DNA from: Nemertoderma westbladi
Taxonomy: Eukaryota > Xenacoelomorpha > Nemertodermatida > Nemertodermatidae
Reading direction: 5' to 3'
DNA: 31,211 bases
Assembly (NCBI GenBank): GCA_032718475.1
Contig: JAUCBJ010004739.1
Location: forward strand, 1-31,211
Below are positions 1 through 10,569 of the stretch, one piece after another. Positions within the stretch are counted from its first letter, which is position 1. The number at the start of each line of letters is the position of its first letter. The position numbers and the translations under genes were made by a program. The notes below the pieces were generated by a model, which was not told the DNA's origin, did not search any database, and saw only the letters and a program-made list of their open reading frames with translations.

Positions 1-1843
1 CGTAAATGATTTAGGTAATTCAATATTCAATGTAATTGATAAAACATCCGTTACTAGTTGTAGAGTTGTGACTGCCAAGAAATATACTAGATTATTCTTC
101 TATATATTTGTCTTGGTTAGTTAGGTGGTTGGGTTAGGAAGGGGGGGGGGGGGGGGGGGGGTCACCGTTGCAAACCTACTAAGCAACAATGTCAACAACC
201 AAAATATATATTAAAAATAGGCCTATTCATTTAATTCCTTTACTTTCTCTACAACATATATATATATATAACTGAAAACTAATTTGTAATTAATTATTTA
301 TTCGTTTATTATATCAGGTTCAGGTTCGATATAATTGTTTCACACAAATCTCAAACTTAGTTTATTTATAATAAAATTAAACAAACAAGTATCACAATTA
401 AGGACTACATAACATAATTAAGTTAAACATAAATATGTAATTTATATATATTTACCATATATAGAACATTAAATAAAAAAAAAACGAAAATATAACTGTA
501 CGGTGTGAGAACCAAATGTATGCAATAAAAAACATTTTTAAGTGATTTGACGTCAGTTGTTTTTCAAAACACCACTAGCAATTATTTACCATATATATAT
601 ATTTATTTACCATAAAATAGAATAAAGGATTTAATCCTTTATTCCGTATTGCTTACAACTGGTTCTCTCACCCTACAGTTATATTTTTGGTTTTAATTAA
701 TATTATATATTTACCATATACCAAAGTTTTTAATTACTCATTTAATCTGGTGCTATATAAATTGTTTAACTCGATAATGTAATGTACCGCATCGAATAAA
801 CGTATATACATTGATATTTACCAAGTATATTGAATGTATATAATATATATTATATAGAGACAAAGTAACTGTTTTTAACCCCATTATGATTGTGTTTATT
901 TCACGAGCGCATATCAAACGTAGGTCTATTTATAATTAAAGAATAGCTGTTTTTAATTACAATTGTCTTTTTTTATATAGTTTCAATCTCGACACGGAGT
1001 TAAAAAACAGTTAATTTTTTCATAATAAAGAAAATTAATAATCACGATTTATACAAATATTAATAATATATTTGTATTATATTTATCTTTGTTTTAATAC
1101 AACGAATAATAATTCAGTTGAATCTTTGTGCTGTGTTTTTTTTTATATAACAATTAGTTTTGCTGTCACTATTTGCTACTTGTATCCGATTGGCTGTTGG
1201 GTATGTACGCAACTTTACCTGTCGGCTTTACTACCTATACCTTTACTAAAGTTAGCAGATACCTCCCTATGCCCTGAATGCTGTCATTAAAGAACAAAAT
1301 CAAATTGAAATTCGCTGTACCGTAATCAGAAAGACAGTTTCTAAGATGAGATTAATTCAGTCCGGTAGTGCTGGTGGTAGAGATTTATTAATAATCACTA
1401 ATTTATTTCTGCAATACTTTGTGTTTTACTAACACTAATTAGCTAAGGGTTACTCGTGTTAATACAGTAGCTTCGCCACTTACCATACACCACTACTCAC
1501 ACCTAGACACAAAACATCCATCATCACATTATTCACAACCAAATGCAATTATCAATCAAGTCAATAAGATAATAATAATAATAAGACAGTCAATAACTTA
1601 TATTCTGGAGTTTTAGTAAATTTTAGAACTCAGAAAGTTAATTCAAGAATTATTACATCCACCTACTCCTTTCCACTTCAGTGGAAGACTGTAACAGAAG
1701 GGCTCAATCTAACCAAAACAACAAACTAATTAGTCTGTACAGACAGGTTATAAGAAAGCAATCAGCTCTATATAACACTTAATATGAAGTAATTAAAGAA
1801 ATACAAATTATTCATATATAAAATGTCAATAACCGAAAAAGTG
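1..1843. other. AT-rich non-coding flank
   Basis: No gene is recognisable. The stretch holds a run of 21 G at 141-161, many TA-rich microsatellite pieces, a palindromic TAGGCCTA at 218-225, an imperfect inverted repeat at about 480-705 (listed separately) and a shorter inverted pair around 867-884 and 996-1014 built on taactgtttttaa. The only longer frame (1072-1290) has no domain features and reads as chance. Confidence 0.6.
480..705. repeat. Imperfect inverted repeat, MITE-like or foldback
   Basis: The left arm at about 480-530 (containing aaaatataactgtacggtg, then gagaacc and gcaataaa) is matched in reverse complement by the right arm at about 645-705 (tttattccgtattgc, ggttctctcaccctac, agttatattttt). 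The centre contains a smaller palindrome, aaaggatt-t-aatccttt. The flanks share the direct motif atatttaccatata, which could be part of a target duplication. Arms of about 50 bp around a centre of about 120 bp suit a decayed non-autonomous DNA element. No transposase is visible. Confidence 0.45.
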
Positions 1844-4168
1844 AAAACCTGCTATTCTACACACGTGAGCATAAAACCTGCTATTCTACACACGTGAGCA
1901 TAAAACCTGCTATTCTACACACGTGAGCATAAAACCTGCTATTCTACACACGTGAGCATAAAACCTGCTATTCTACACACGTGAGCATAAAACCTGCTAT
2001 TCTACACACGTGAGCATAAAACCTGCTATTCTACACACGTGTGCATAAAACCTGCTATTCTACACACGTGAGCATAAAACCTGCCATTCTACACACGTGA
2101 GCATAAAACCTGCTATTCTACACACGTGAGCATAAAACCTGCTATTCTACACACGTGAGCATAAAACCTGCTATTCTACACACGTGAGCATAAAACCTGC
2201 TATTCTACACACGTGAGCATAAAACCTGCTATTCTACACACGTGAGCATAAAACCTGCTATTCTACACACGTGAGCATAAAACCTGCTATTCTACACACG
2301 TGAGCATAAAACCTGCTATTCTACACACGTGAGCATAAAACCTGCTATTCTACACACGTGAGCATAAAACCTGCTATTCTACACACGTGAGCATAAAACC
2401 TGCTATTCTACACACGTGAGCATAAAACCTGCTATTCTACACACGTGAGCATAAAACCTGCTATTCTACACACGTGAGCATAAAACCTGCTATTCTACAC
2501 ACGTGAGCATAAAACCTGCTATTCTACACACGTGAGCATAAAACCTGCTATTCTACACACGTGAGCATAAAACCTGCTATTCTACACACGTGAACATAAA
2601 ACCTGCTATTCTACACACGTGAGCATAAAACCTGCTATTCTACACACGTGAGCATAAAACCTGCTATTCTACACACGTGAGCATAAAACCTGCTATTCTA
2701 CACACGTGAGCATAAAACCTGCTATTCTACACACGTGAGCATAAAACCTGCTATTCTACACACATGAGCATAAAACCTGCTATTCTACACACGTGAGCAT
2801 AAAACCTGCTATTCTACACACGTGAGCATAAAACCTGCTATTCTACACACGTGAGCATAAAACCTGCTATTCTACACACGTGAGCATAAAACCTGCTATT
2901 CTACACACGTGAGCATAAAACCTGCTATTCTACACACGTGAGCATAAAGCCTGCTATTCTACACACGTGAGCATAAAACCTGCTATTCTACACACGTGAG
3001 CATAAAACCTGCTATTCTACACACGTGAGCATAAAACCTGCTATTCTACACACGTGAGCATAAAACCTGCTATTCTACACACGTGAGCATAAAACCTGCT
3101 ATTCTACACACGTGAGCATAAAACCTGCTATTCTACACACGTGAGCATAAAACCTGCTATTATACACACGTGAGCATAAAACCTGCTATTCTACACACGT
3201 GAGCATAAAACCTGCTATTCTACACACGTGAGCATAAAACCTGCTATTCTACACACGTGAGCATAAAACCTGCTATTCTACACACGTGAGCATAAAACCT
3301 GCTATTCTACACACGTGAGCATAAAACCTGCTATTCTACACACGTGAGCATAAAACCTGCTATTCTACACACGTGAGCATAAAACCTGCTATTCTACACA
3401 CGTGAGCATAAAACCTGCTATTCTACACACGTGAGCATAAAACCTGCTATTCTACACACGTGAGCATAAAACCTGCTATTCTACACACGTGAGCATAAAA
3501 CCTGCTATTCTACACACGTGAGCATAAAACCTGCTATTCTACACACGTGAGCATAAAACCTGCTATTCTACACACGTGAGCATAAAACCTGCTATTCTAC
3601 ACACGTGAGCATAAAACCTGCTATTCTACACACGTGAGCATAAAACCTGCTATTCTAACACGTGAGCATAAAACCTGCTATTCTACACACGTGAGCATAA
3701 AACCTGCTATTCTACACACGTGAGCATAAAACCTGCTATTCTACACACGTGAGCATAAAACCTGCTATTCTACACACGTGAGCATAAAACCTGCTATTCT
3801 ACACACGTGAGCATAAAACCTGCTATTCTACACACGTGAGCATAAAACCTGCTATTCTACACACGTGAGCTTAAAACCTGCTATTCTACACACGTGAGCA
3901 TAAAACCTGCTATTCTACACACGTGAGCATAAAACCTGCTATTCTACACACGTGAGCATAAAACCTGCTATTCTACACACGTGAGCATAAAACCTGCTAT
4001 TCTACACACGTGAGCATAAAACCTGCTATTCTACACACGTGAGCATAAAACCTGCTATTCTACACACGTGAGCATAAAACCTGCTATTCTACACACGTGA
4101 GCATAAAACCTGCTATTCTACACACGTGAGCATAAAACCTGCTATTCTACACACGTGAGCATAAAACC
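1844..4168. repeat. 29-bp minisatellite, about 80 copies
   Basis: The unit is 29 bp and can be read as aaaacctgctattctacaca followed by cgtgagcat. About 80 head-to-tail copies are nearly identical. I saw only single-base variants (for example near 2038, 2594, 2763, 2948, 3163 and 3871) and one unit shortened by 2 bp near 3655. Every normal unit carries the palindromic hexamer CACGTG, an E-box core. There are no spacers, so this is not a CRISPR-like array. Such homogeneity implies recent amplification or strong homogenisation. Confidence 0.97.
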
Positions 4169-4350
4169 ACAGCTAAAATAGATTGATGTAATTAAATATA
4201 TATATAATCTTTGATTAAATGCATTATATTATCTATTCTGTCTGTTTCGTGTCACTTTAAACTGTATATTTTTTGCTGGACTTAATGGCTTTCCTGTGGC
4301 GTACTTTCAATATTATTATTTACCCCATTTAGTCAATAAATAAATAAATA

Positions 4351-4655
4351 AAATAAAATAAAATAAAATAAAATAAAATAAAATAAAATAAAATAAAATA
4401 AAATAAAATAAAATAAAATAAAATAAAATAAAATAAAATAAAATAAAATAAAATAAAATAAAATAAAATAAAATAAAATAAAATAAAATAAAATAAAATA
4501 AAATAAAATAAAATAAAATAAAATAAAATAAAATAAAATAAAATAAAATAAAATAAAATAAAATAAAATAAAATAAAATAAAATAAAATAAAATAAAATA
4601 AAATAAAATAAAATAAAATAAAATAAAATAAAATAAAATAAAATAAAATAAAATA
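4351..4655. repeat. Pentanucleotide microsatellite (AAATA)n
   Basis: There are about 61 perfect copies of the five-base unit, flanked by short AAAT-type runs on both sides. On the - strand it reads (TTTTA)n and lies about 60 bp downstream of a tRNA-like SINE head, so it is probably the expanded 3' tail of that element. The open frames across it encode only an FILFY repeat and are not genes. Confidence 0.95.
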
Positions 4656-4659
4656 AATA

Positions 4660-4830
4660 ATAATATCAACCAATAATGAATATCGCCATAAACCTCAGAA
4701 ATGTAAAAAATGAGAAAGCGCGTCACCGGGGGTTGAACCAGCGTTTCAGCCTAACAGGCCTCATCAGTAGCGCTAACCAGTTCAGCCACTTGTCCCTGAC
4801 ATTCACTCTCCCACCTAATACACTTCTATT
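4660..4830 (-). mobile_element. tRNA-derived SINE-like head
   Basis: On the - strand an A-box-like motif TGGCTGAACTGG (4777-4788) is followed by a B-box-like motif GGTTCAACCCC (4729-4739). The spacing is about 38 bp, as in an RNA polymerase III tRNA promoter. The acceptor and T stems do not pair well, so a working tRNA is unlikely. Downstream on the same strand the sequence runs into the TTTTA-repeat tail. Head plus simple-repeat tail is the usual SINE layout. The SINE family is not recognised. Confidence 0.6.
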
Positions 4831-6076
4831 GAACAGGCAGTTTTAAGTTGCATATCCTATCTTAACAGCGGACCTACCGGCCTTTATGCCTTTATATTTT
4901 TAGTTTATTTTTATGAGGTATTTTAATCGTTCCAGTGCCAGTTCCAGTTCCAGATCAGTTGTTTCTACTGACATCCGCTTACAGCACTCGGCCACTGTGT
5001 AACTGTTTTTCTAAATAGGACAGTTCTGTAATAGTAGTTATCTTACAGCACTGCACCGGACTCTCCAACCTGCCATCCTTTCATTCAGCGAGTTAATCAC
5101 CATTCATATCATTTTGTCAGATGGACGTCTCTTTTGTCCAGAGTAGGTTATTAAAATCCAATTCATATTATATTCAGTTATACCAACTTTTATAAAAATT
5201 TACCAATCATGAAAATAAATAAGTATATAAGTAACGGAAAGGGATGTATTCAAATAGTAATAGGTGTGCTAACATTATTAGACACAGTAAGCAAGTGTAA
5301 TTATACGTCAATTCTCTTGTTTTTCCTCTTGTTCTAACATGTAGTAGTGTTGCTGATTAGTCATTAGTTGGTTTACCGGTACTTATTTAATTTCCTCTAC
5401 CCTCTCTGGTGCATTATGAACGCGGCTTGCTGCTGTAACGGTGCAATATTTGGGATTGTATTTATACTGAATGCACACTACCAGGTCTATAGTAAGCCTA
5501 CTATGTGGAGTGAAGTACATGTTGACCTATATAAAATAATATTACCTTATACCTATAATGGACAGGATACAAGGCCCGCCCTGTTTGCCCATTCGTTTCT
5601 TAATAAATTCTAAAAAGAAGTTTTAATTACCGAAATCTCGCCTCCCCTGCAATAACCCGGTATACTATTGGTGTCCAGTTTTCAGTACTGCACTAGAGCT
5701 CTCACTCAGTTCCGAAGTATTCGCTGGGAGTAGTAGACACTTGGACTTGGACCCCACTGACTGGCGCCAGACTGTCTTAAAATTAAACCCTAATAGGTGT
5801 CTTATGACTCCTAGTTAGGGTTTAATTGATTATCCTAATTAATCAGACTGATTAGCGCCCTGACACACAATGGTCATCAGTGTTGTCCAAGTGTCACAAA
5901 GAGGTGCAAAGTGTGTCATCCTCAGCTCTTTTATTTATTAATACTTATTTATTTCTATTTAATTTTACTTTAATTATTTGTATTTAATATTACTTTATAT
6001 ATTGATTCCTATTTTTAGAATTACCAATAATTAGTTTATAAATTACTTTCTAAATGATGTCTTTGTTGACACCGCA
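4831..6076. other. Non-coding stretch, no gene seen
   Basis: It is moderately AT-rich and contains one TACCGGTAC palindrome (5374-5382) and the strong hairpin at 5781-5827. The frame at 5368-5613 has no recognisable domain, signal or repeat and no support as a gene. Confidence 0.5.
5781..5827. repeat. 47-nt hairpin with 13-bp perfect arms
   Basis: The left arm aattaaaccctaa (5781-5793) is the exact reverse complement of ttagggtttaatt (5815-5827). Inside, tagg/ccta and gtc/gac also pair around a tta-type loop, so most of the 47 nt folds into one stem. The function is unknown; it may be the remnant of a foldback element. Confidence 0.75.
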
Positions 6077-6212
6077 TTGCTATATTTAGCAATTTGCTGG
6101 TCGAAAAGCCAACCAACCACCAAGGTTAAGGCTGAATCACCAGCCGATCGCCTCAATGGTTGGAAGGCCCACTTTGAAAAGCTCCTCAATAATGACAGGG
6201 TATTGCCTGAGA
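6077..6212 (+). pseudogene. LINE reverse transcriptase fragment
   Basis: The frame reads through residues such as ADRLNGWKAHFEKLLNN. This resembles the stretch just before the reverse transcriptase domain of many non-LTR retrotransposons, where an HF-x-x-LLN signature precedes the fingers. The match is short, with no catalytic motif. It ends exactly where the 22-bp tandem array begins, so the rest of the element is missing or was replaced by repeat expansion. The identification rests on one motif, so the clade is not assigned. Confidence 0.5.
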
Positions 6213-6595
6213 CAGACTATGCCTCACTGAGGCACAGACTATGCCTCACTGAGGCACAGACTATGCCTCACTGAGGCACAGACTATGCCTCACTGAGGCA
6301 CAGACTATGCCTCACTGAGGCACAGACTATGCCTCACTGAGGCACAGACTATGCCTCATTGAGGCACAGACTATGCCTCACTGAGGCACAGACTATGCCT
6401 CACTGAGGCACAGACTATGCCTCACTGAGGCACAGACTATGCCTCACTGAGGCACAGACTATGCCTTACTGAGGCACAGACTATGCCTCACTGAGGCACA
6501 GACTATGCCTCACTGAGGCACAGACTATGCCTCACTGAGGCACAGACTATGACTCACTGAGGCACAGACTATGACTCACTGAGGCACAGACTATG
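6213..6595. repeat. 22-bp palindromic minisatellite, about 17 copies
   Basis: The unit is cagactatgcctcactgagg plus ca (22 bp), about 17.4 copies. Each standard unit contains tgcctca-c-tgaggca, a perfect 7-bp inverted repeat around one base, so each copy can form a small hairpin. The last two copies carry gactcac in place of gcctcac, and two others have single changes. The array starts directly at the end of a LINE-like coding fragment. Confidence 0.95.
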
Positions 6596-6956
6596 TGAAT
6601 GAGAATGTTTTTTAGTTTGAATATCTTTTAGTTTGAATGTTTTGGCCTAAAATGCTTAGAAGTAATTTAAAAAAACTGATCATTTCATGATCATGATCTT
6701 TTGACCCCCTAGAATTGAACTTTTTTATGCCCAAATTTTGGGCCCCCCAAGTCGAGGGTGAGGAATCTTTTTGTAATGTTAAGTTTTTCCATAATGGTGA
6801 ACTCACAGGACTTGATCTTTGAAAAAACACTGAAAACTCATTCTTTTCTGATCGCGGCCTGATCAAATCGCTTTTTGGAAATTTCGAAATATATAAAAAT
6901 TGCCCCTTCCGAATATAAGTCGATTAGTAAATCGGGTGTCTCGAAGATAGTTAATT
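6596..6956. other. Non-coding spacer between two arrays
   Basis: Nothing is recognisable beyond a short direct repeat of ttttagtttgaat near 6611 and small palindromes such as atgatcat. A frame on the - strand (6612-6866) has no domain features. Confidence 0.45.
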
Positions 6957-7608
6957 GTAATTAACAATAATAACTGTTTGTAATTAACAATAATAACTGT
7001 TTGTAATTAACAATAATAACTGTTTGTAATTAACAATAATAACTGTTTGTAATTAACAATAATAACTGTTTGTAATTAACATTAATAACTGTTTGTAATT
7101 AACAATAATAACTGTTTGTAATTAACAATAATAACTGTTTGTAATTAACAATAATAACTGTTTGTAATTAACAATAATAACTGTTTGTAATTAACAATAA
7201 TAACTGTTTGTAATTAACAATAATAACTGTTTGTAATTAACAATAATAACTGTTTGTAATTAACAATAATAACTGTTTGTAATTAACAATAATAACTGTT
7301 TGTAATTAACAATAATAACTGTTTGTAATTAACAATAATAACTGTTTGTAATTAACAATAATAACTGTTTGTAATTAACAATAATAACTGTTTGTAATTA
7401 ACAATAATAACTGTTTGTAATTAACAATAATAACTGTTTGTAATTAACAATAATAACTGTTTGTAATTAACAATAATAACTGTTTGTAATTAACAATAAT
7501 AACTGTTTGTAATTAACAATAATAACTGTTTGTAATTAACAATAATAACTGTTTGTAATTAACAATAATAACTGTTTGTAATTAACAATAATAACTGTTT
7601 GTAATTAA
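6957..7608. repeat. 23-bp AT-rich minisatellite, about 28 copies
   Basis: The unit is gtaattaacaataataactg plus ttt (23 bp), with about 28 copies head to tail. I noticed only one variant unit, near 7081, where caata becomes catta. It is contiguous, with no spacers. Confidence 0.96.
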
Positions 7609-8084
7609 GCCCATGAGCTATTAAATTGGAACTATAATGACTTTCACAATTATAACTACTGACGCTTTGATTTAGAACTATTGACGTACCCGGTTTGGAA
7701 CTAAACTGCTTTTGAACTAACGACACCCAATCATATCAGGATGCCACCAAACTTAGTCTATCAAAAGTTTAATATTATATACACAGACATACTTGTTCCT
7801 CTGTGGGCTGTTAGGGGGCGAAGAACTAGGTCCACTAATTGTACACAAGGGCTTAAATAGACTTCAACTCAATTATGCCCCCATGTACATGTTATTATAT
7901 TCAAAGCCGAAACCAATAAGCAATAAAACTGTAGCTTCCTATATATATTGGGCAGTGATTTTTTATGTCCTTTTATTTGACTTTTTTTGTCCTTTTTTTT
8001 TACGAATTGTGCATAATGACTTTTGTTGTCCTTTTAATGACTTTTGTTGTCCTTTTTATGTATGTATTTCTTCAAACTGTCAGA
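7609..8084. other. Non-coding stretch, no gene seen
   Basis: It contains pyrimidine-rich pieces with repeated cttttgttgtcctttt between about 7960 and 8060. The frame at 7793-8215 runs partly through these repeats and shows no domain, so I do not call it a gene. Confidence 0.4.
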
Positions 8085-8280
8085 CTGCTGATTTCTGGAC
8101 TGTCAGACAGTTGATTTCAACATGCCTATGCCAAAGCATTCGAAATTTGTTGATTTCTGGTCTGTCGGACAGTTGGTTTCACTATGCCTGTGCCAAAACA
8201 TTCAAAATTCCATGATTTATAAACTATGAGATAGATTTCCATATGCGCCTGTGGTAAAAGACTCTAAATTTAATAGTTTG
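8085..8280. repeat. Degenerate tandem repeat, about 66-bp unit, three copies
   Basis: Two related units share tgatttctgg, ctgtc-ggacagttg, ttca-catgcct and tgccaaa-cattc (about 8085-8150 and 8150-8215). A third, more diverged unit follows with agatttccatatgcgcctgt (about 8215-8280). Copy identity is low compared with the other arrays here, which suggests an older duplication. Confidence 0.6.
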
Positions 8281-8357
8281 TGGTTGTTGTCGATAATCGA
8301 TTACCACATGACGTATCAAAACACTCATTTTATAGCCAAAAACAATTACCAATTGAT

Positions 8358-8805
8358 GGAAAGGAGCAGGTTAAGGCCGGATTTTCTAACCAAAACAATA
8401 AACAGTCACTTTACCAAATGAAGGAAAGGAGCAGGTTACAGAGGCGGGCCTTTCTAACCAAAACAATAAACGATCATTCAACTAATTGAGGGAAAGGAGC
8501 GGGTTATAGAGGTGGGATTTTCTAACCAAAACAATAAACAGTCACTATACCAAATCAGGGAAAGGAGCAGGTTACAGAGGCGGGCCTTTCTAACCAAAAC
8601 AATAAAGGATCATTCAACTAATTGAGGGAAAGGAGCGGGTTACAGAGGCGGGATTTTCTAACCAAAACAATAAACAGTCACATTACCAAATCAGGGAAAG
8701 GAGCAGGTTACAGAGACGGGATTTTCTAACCAAAACAATAAACGATAACATTACCAATTGAGAGAAAGGAGCAGGTTACAGAGGCGAGATTTTCTAACAA
8801 TAAAT
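8358..8805. repeat. 68-bp minisatellite, seven units with dimeric pattern
   Basis: Seven units of 65-68 bp each start with ggaaaggagc-gggtta and contain ttctaaccaaaacaataaa. Units 2 and 4 share ggcctttctaac and gatcattcaactaattgag, while units 1, 3 and 5 share ggattttctaac and cagtcac. The array therefore has a two-unit higher-order structure of about 136 bp. The final unit is truncated. Confidence 0.88.
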
Positions 8806-9425
8806 ACAATAAATAAACAATAAAATGTCATGAACATAACAATAAACTATGTAAAACCGGTACCGGTACTAAAATTCTGAAATTACCGTAATTAATAAAT
8901 TACCTTTATCATTATTATTATTATATTATGTGGGTGGAGACACCGCTGTCATAGAAGCGTATAAACAAAACTGCACATAATAAACAGGAGAAAGTTGAAC
9001 AGTGAATAAAACAAAATGACTTATACTATGGACTACTTTATCACAATTCAGCAATTAGGCCTATCATATTTACAACTGTACATATCACAGAATCAGTGAG
9101 TCAATACCTAATGCTGTAATGTAGTATAATACAGTCAGACAGTATAATTATTTCTAAGGCATATGCTTTATAGTTTATACCTACATACAATGCAATACTG
9201 CAAAATAGTGCTCTATATATCTGTATATACTAATACCGGTACTTATAGCCTAAGAGAACAGCAGTAGAGAAACCGGTAGCAAGGAACCCAACGGTAGATT
9301 TGCGGAGGACATAAAAAGTAAAAAAAAAGGACATAAAAAGTAAAAAAAAAAGGACAAAAAAAGGATTTAAACGGACAAGAAAAATTATTGCGTATATATT
9401 GTATTAATTAATATTTATATAAACG
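8806..9425. other. 5' flank of the receptor gene
   Basis: This AT-rich stretch directly upstream of exon 1 must hold the 5' leader or promoter if no further upstream exon exists, but I see no convincing promoter element. It contains palindromes TACCGGTAC (8861-8869 and 9234-9242) and TAGGCCTA (9056-9063), and a duplicated ggacataaaaagtaaaaaa block at about 9308-9355. Confidence 0.4.
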
Positions 9426-9698
9426 ATGAAGACTTCCTGTTTATTAACTATACTATGCGCTGCGACACTTCCGCTATGGGGGGCTACGAGTGGAGCGGAC
9501 TTGCATTCAGTACTTTTGGAGGACTACGACATGCGAACTATTCCAATGATTGAAGAGAAAGCGGTTGATCTCAAAATGAAACTCGCACTATTGAAAATTG
9601 TAGAGTTCGACATCGCAACTCGAGTTATTTCTGTGGTCGTCTGGCAGTACATGGGATGGCAGGACGATAGATTAGCGTGGAATACAACTGAACACGAG
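9426..9698 (+). CDS. nAChR-like Cys-loop receptor subunit, first coding exon
   Basis: This exon encodes the start of a Cys-loop ligand-gated ion channel subunit of the nicotinic acetylcholine receptor type, a pentameric plasma-membrane channel protein. Residues 1 to about 22 form a hydrophobic signal peptide. Next come the N-terminal helix (LLEDYDMRTIP) and strands of the extracellular ligand-binding domain, including LLKIVEFDIATRVISVVVW and the W-x5-W-x-D-x-x-L-x-W motif of loop D. The ATG at 9426 is chosen because it gives the signal peptide. The frame runs on to 9713, but the coding part should end at GAG|GTAACA (9698/9699). Joining after codon 91 restores the family spacing: 17 residues between WN and the next IW motif, against about 18 in family members. 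The next exon is about 20.5 kb away. Subunit type and ligand cannot be decided from this part. Confidence 0.85.
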
Positions 9699-9946
9699 GT
9701 AACAAGCCAGTAATATTATAATACACTCTTTTATTGATCGAAGTGAGAGTAAAATTTAAATAAGGTCGCTTGTTTATAGTTTATTTAATAATTATATCTT
9801 ATAGATATAGATAGTCTAGATCTACATAGGCAATCTAAATATAGATGGTGATAGCCTACCTGCCTACTTCATAACAGCATATGGCCTATGGCTGAATGAC
9901 AAAGGTACAATGAAGGTAGTAGGCCTACAGCCTGTTAGGTGTTTAT

Positions 9947-10198
9947 ATGGGTAAATGCAAGGCATGCGGAGGATTCCAACAGAAACTGAGAAGCGGGGGT
10001 TATTGCAACACTTGCGCTGTATCCGTCCCAATTAATCCTTCACAGATGCATACAGGTACGCCTCAGACAGCAATAGGTTTAGCATTCCCCAATACCACCT
10101 TTCAATTGCCGCAATCACAACCCGCTACCGGATCGTCCATAGGTTTGCTCGGCCCGCAGTTGGAGAGAGGGCTGTTGCGCTGTCAGTCAGAGAGGTAA
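9947..10198 (+). CDS. Small putative CxxC zinc-ribbon-like protein, unrecognised
   Basis: An 83-codon frame starts with MGKCKACGG and continues to GGYCNTC. The two CxxC pairs (C4/C7 and C20/C23) would suit a small zinc-binding ribbon. The rest is Pro/Gln/Thr-rich and low in known motifs. It lies inside the receptor intron on the same strand. A donor-like AG|GTAACA sits at its end, so it may be an exon or the start of a mobile-element protein rather than a complete gene. Composition is more GC-balanced than the flanks, which mildly supports coding. I do not recognise a family. Confidence 0.35.
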   Translation: MGKCKACGGFQQKLRSGGYCNTCAVSVPINPSQMHTGTPQTAIGLAFPNTTFQLPQSQPATGSSIGLLGPQLERGLLRCQSER

Positions 10199-10564
10199 CA
10201 GCCCGGGGGTAAGGATTTACCCTGGGACCTGTATTAGGCAAAATAGCAGTAGCTGTGTAGGCCCACCAGTACTGTGCACGGTACAAGATCCGAAATTTAG
10301 CCTACATCTGTAAATAATACACGGTTTCGCGGTGCCAGACCATATAAATTAGACCACCATCTGTAAAATGCTCGCCTGAGTTCAGGAGTTGCATAGATGT
10401 CAGGATGTGCTGATTCTATATCATCCACTAACAGATTCTGGTACCGTAGCCTGGAACTAGACCACTACAAAAACTGTTGCGAAAGAGTGGGGTGCTGTTA
10501 GCGGCATTAGCCTAACATTTCTCGGAGGCTGGTCCGATAACACTCCACGCATTGTTTGGTCGGA
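10199..10564. other. Intronic sequence left of the BEL/Pao element
   Basis: No gene is recognisable. The sequence is less AT-rich than the window average and could be an older mobile element remnant. It ends at the CATTG target duplication. Confidence 0.4.
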
Positions 10565-10569
10565 CATTG
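10565..10569. repeat. Target site duplication CATTG, left copy
   Basis: The five bases directly outside the left BEL/Pao LTR are repeated directly outside the right LTR (23801-23805). A 5-bp duplication fits BEL/Pao and most LTR element integrases. Confidence 0.93.

Noticed and set aside
4316-4726. Long open frames on the - strand over the pentanucleotide tract
   Set aside because: They only translate the TTTTA repeat into an FILFY series; no real protein.
4710-4800. Functional tRNA gene on the - strand
   Set aside because: A- and B-box-like motifs are present, but acceptor and T stems do not pair. A SINE head explains it better.
5368-5613. 81-codon frame on +
   Set aside because: No signal, domain, repeat or compositional support; AT-rich surroundings produce such frames by chance.
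5781-5827. Telomere-derived sequence
   Set aside because: Only one ccctaa and one ttaggg, each inside a longer palindromic arm; no tandem hexamers.
1844-7608. CRISPR-like arrays
   Set aside because: The 29-, 22- and 23-bp units are contiguous with no unique spacers, and the context is a eukaryotic genome. They are tandem satellites.
7793-8215. 140-codon frame on +
   Set aside because: It crosses pyrimidine-rich and degenerate repeats, has no recognisable domain and lacks coding composition.
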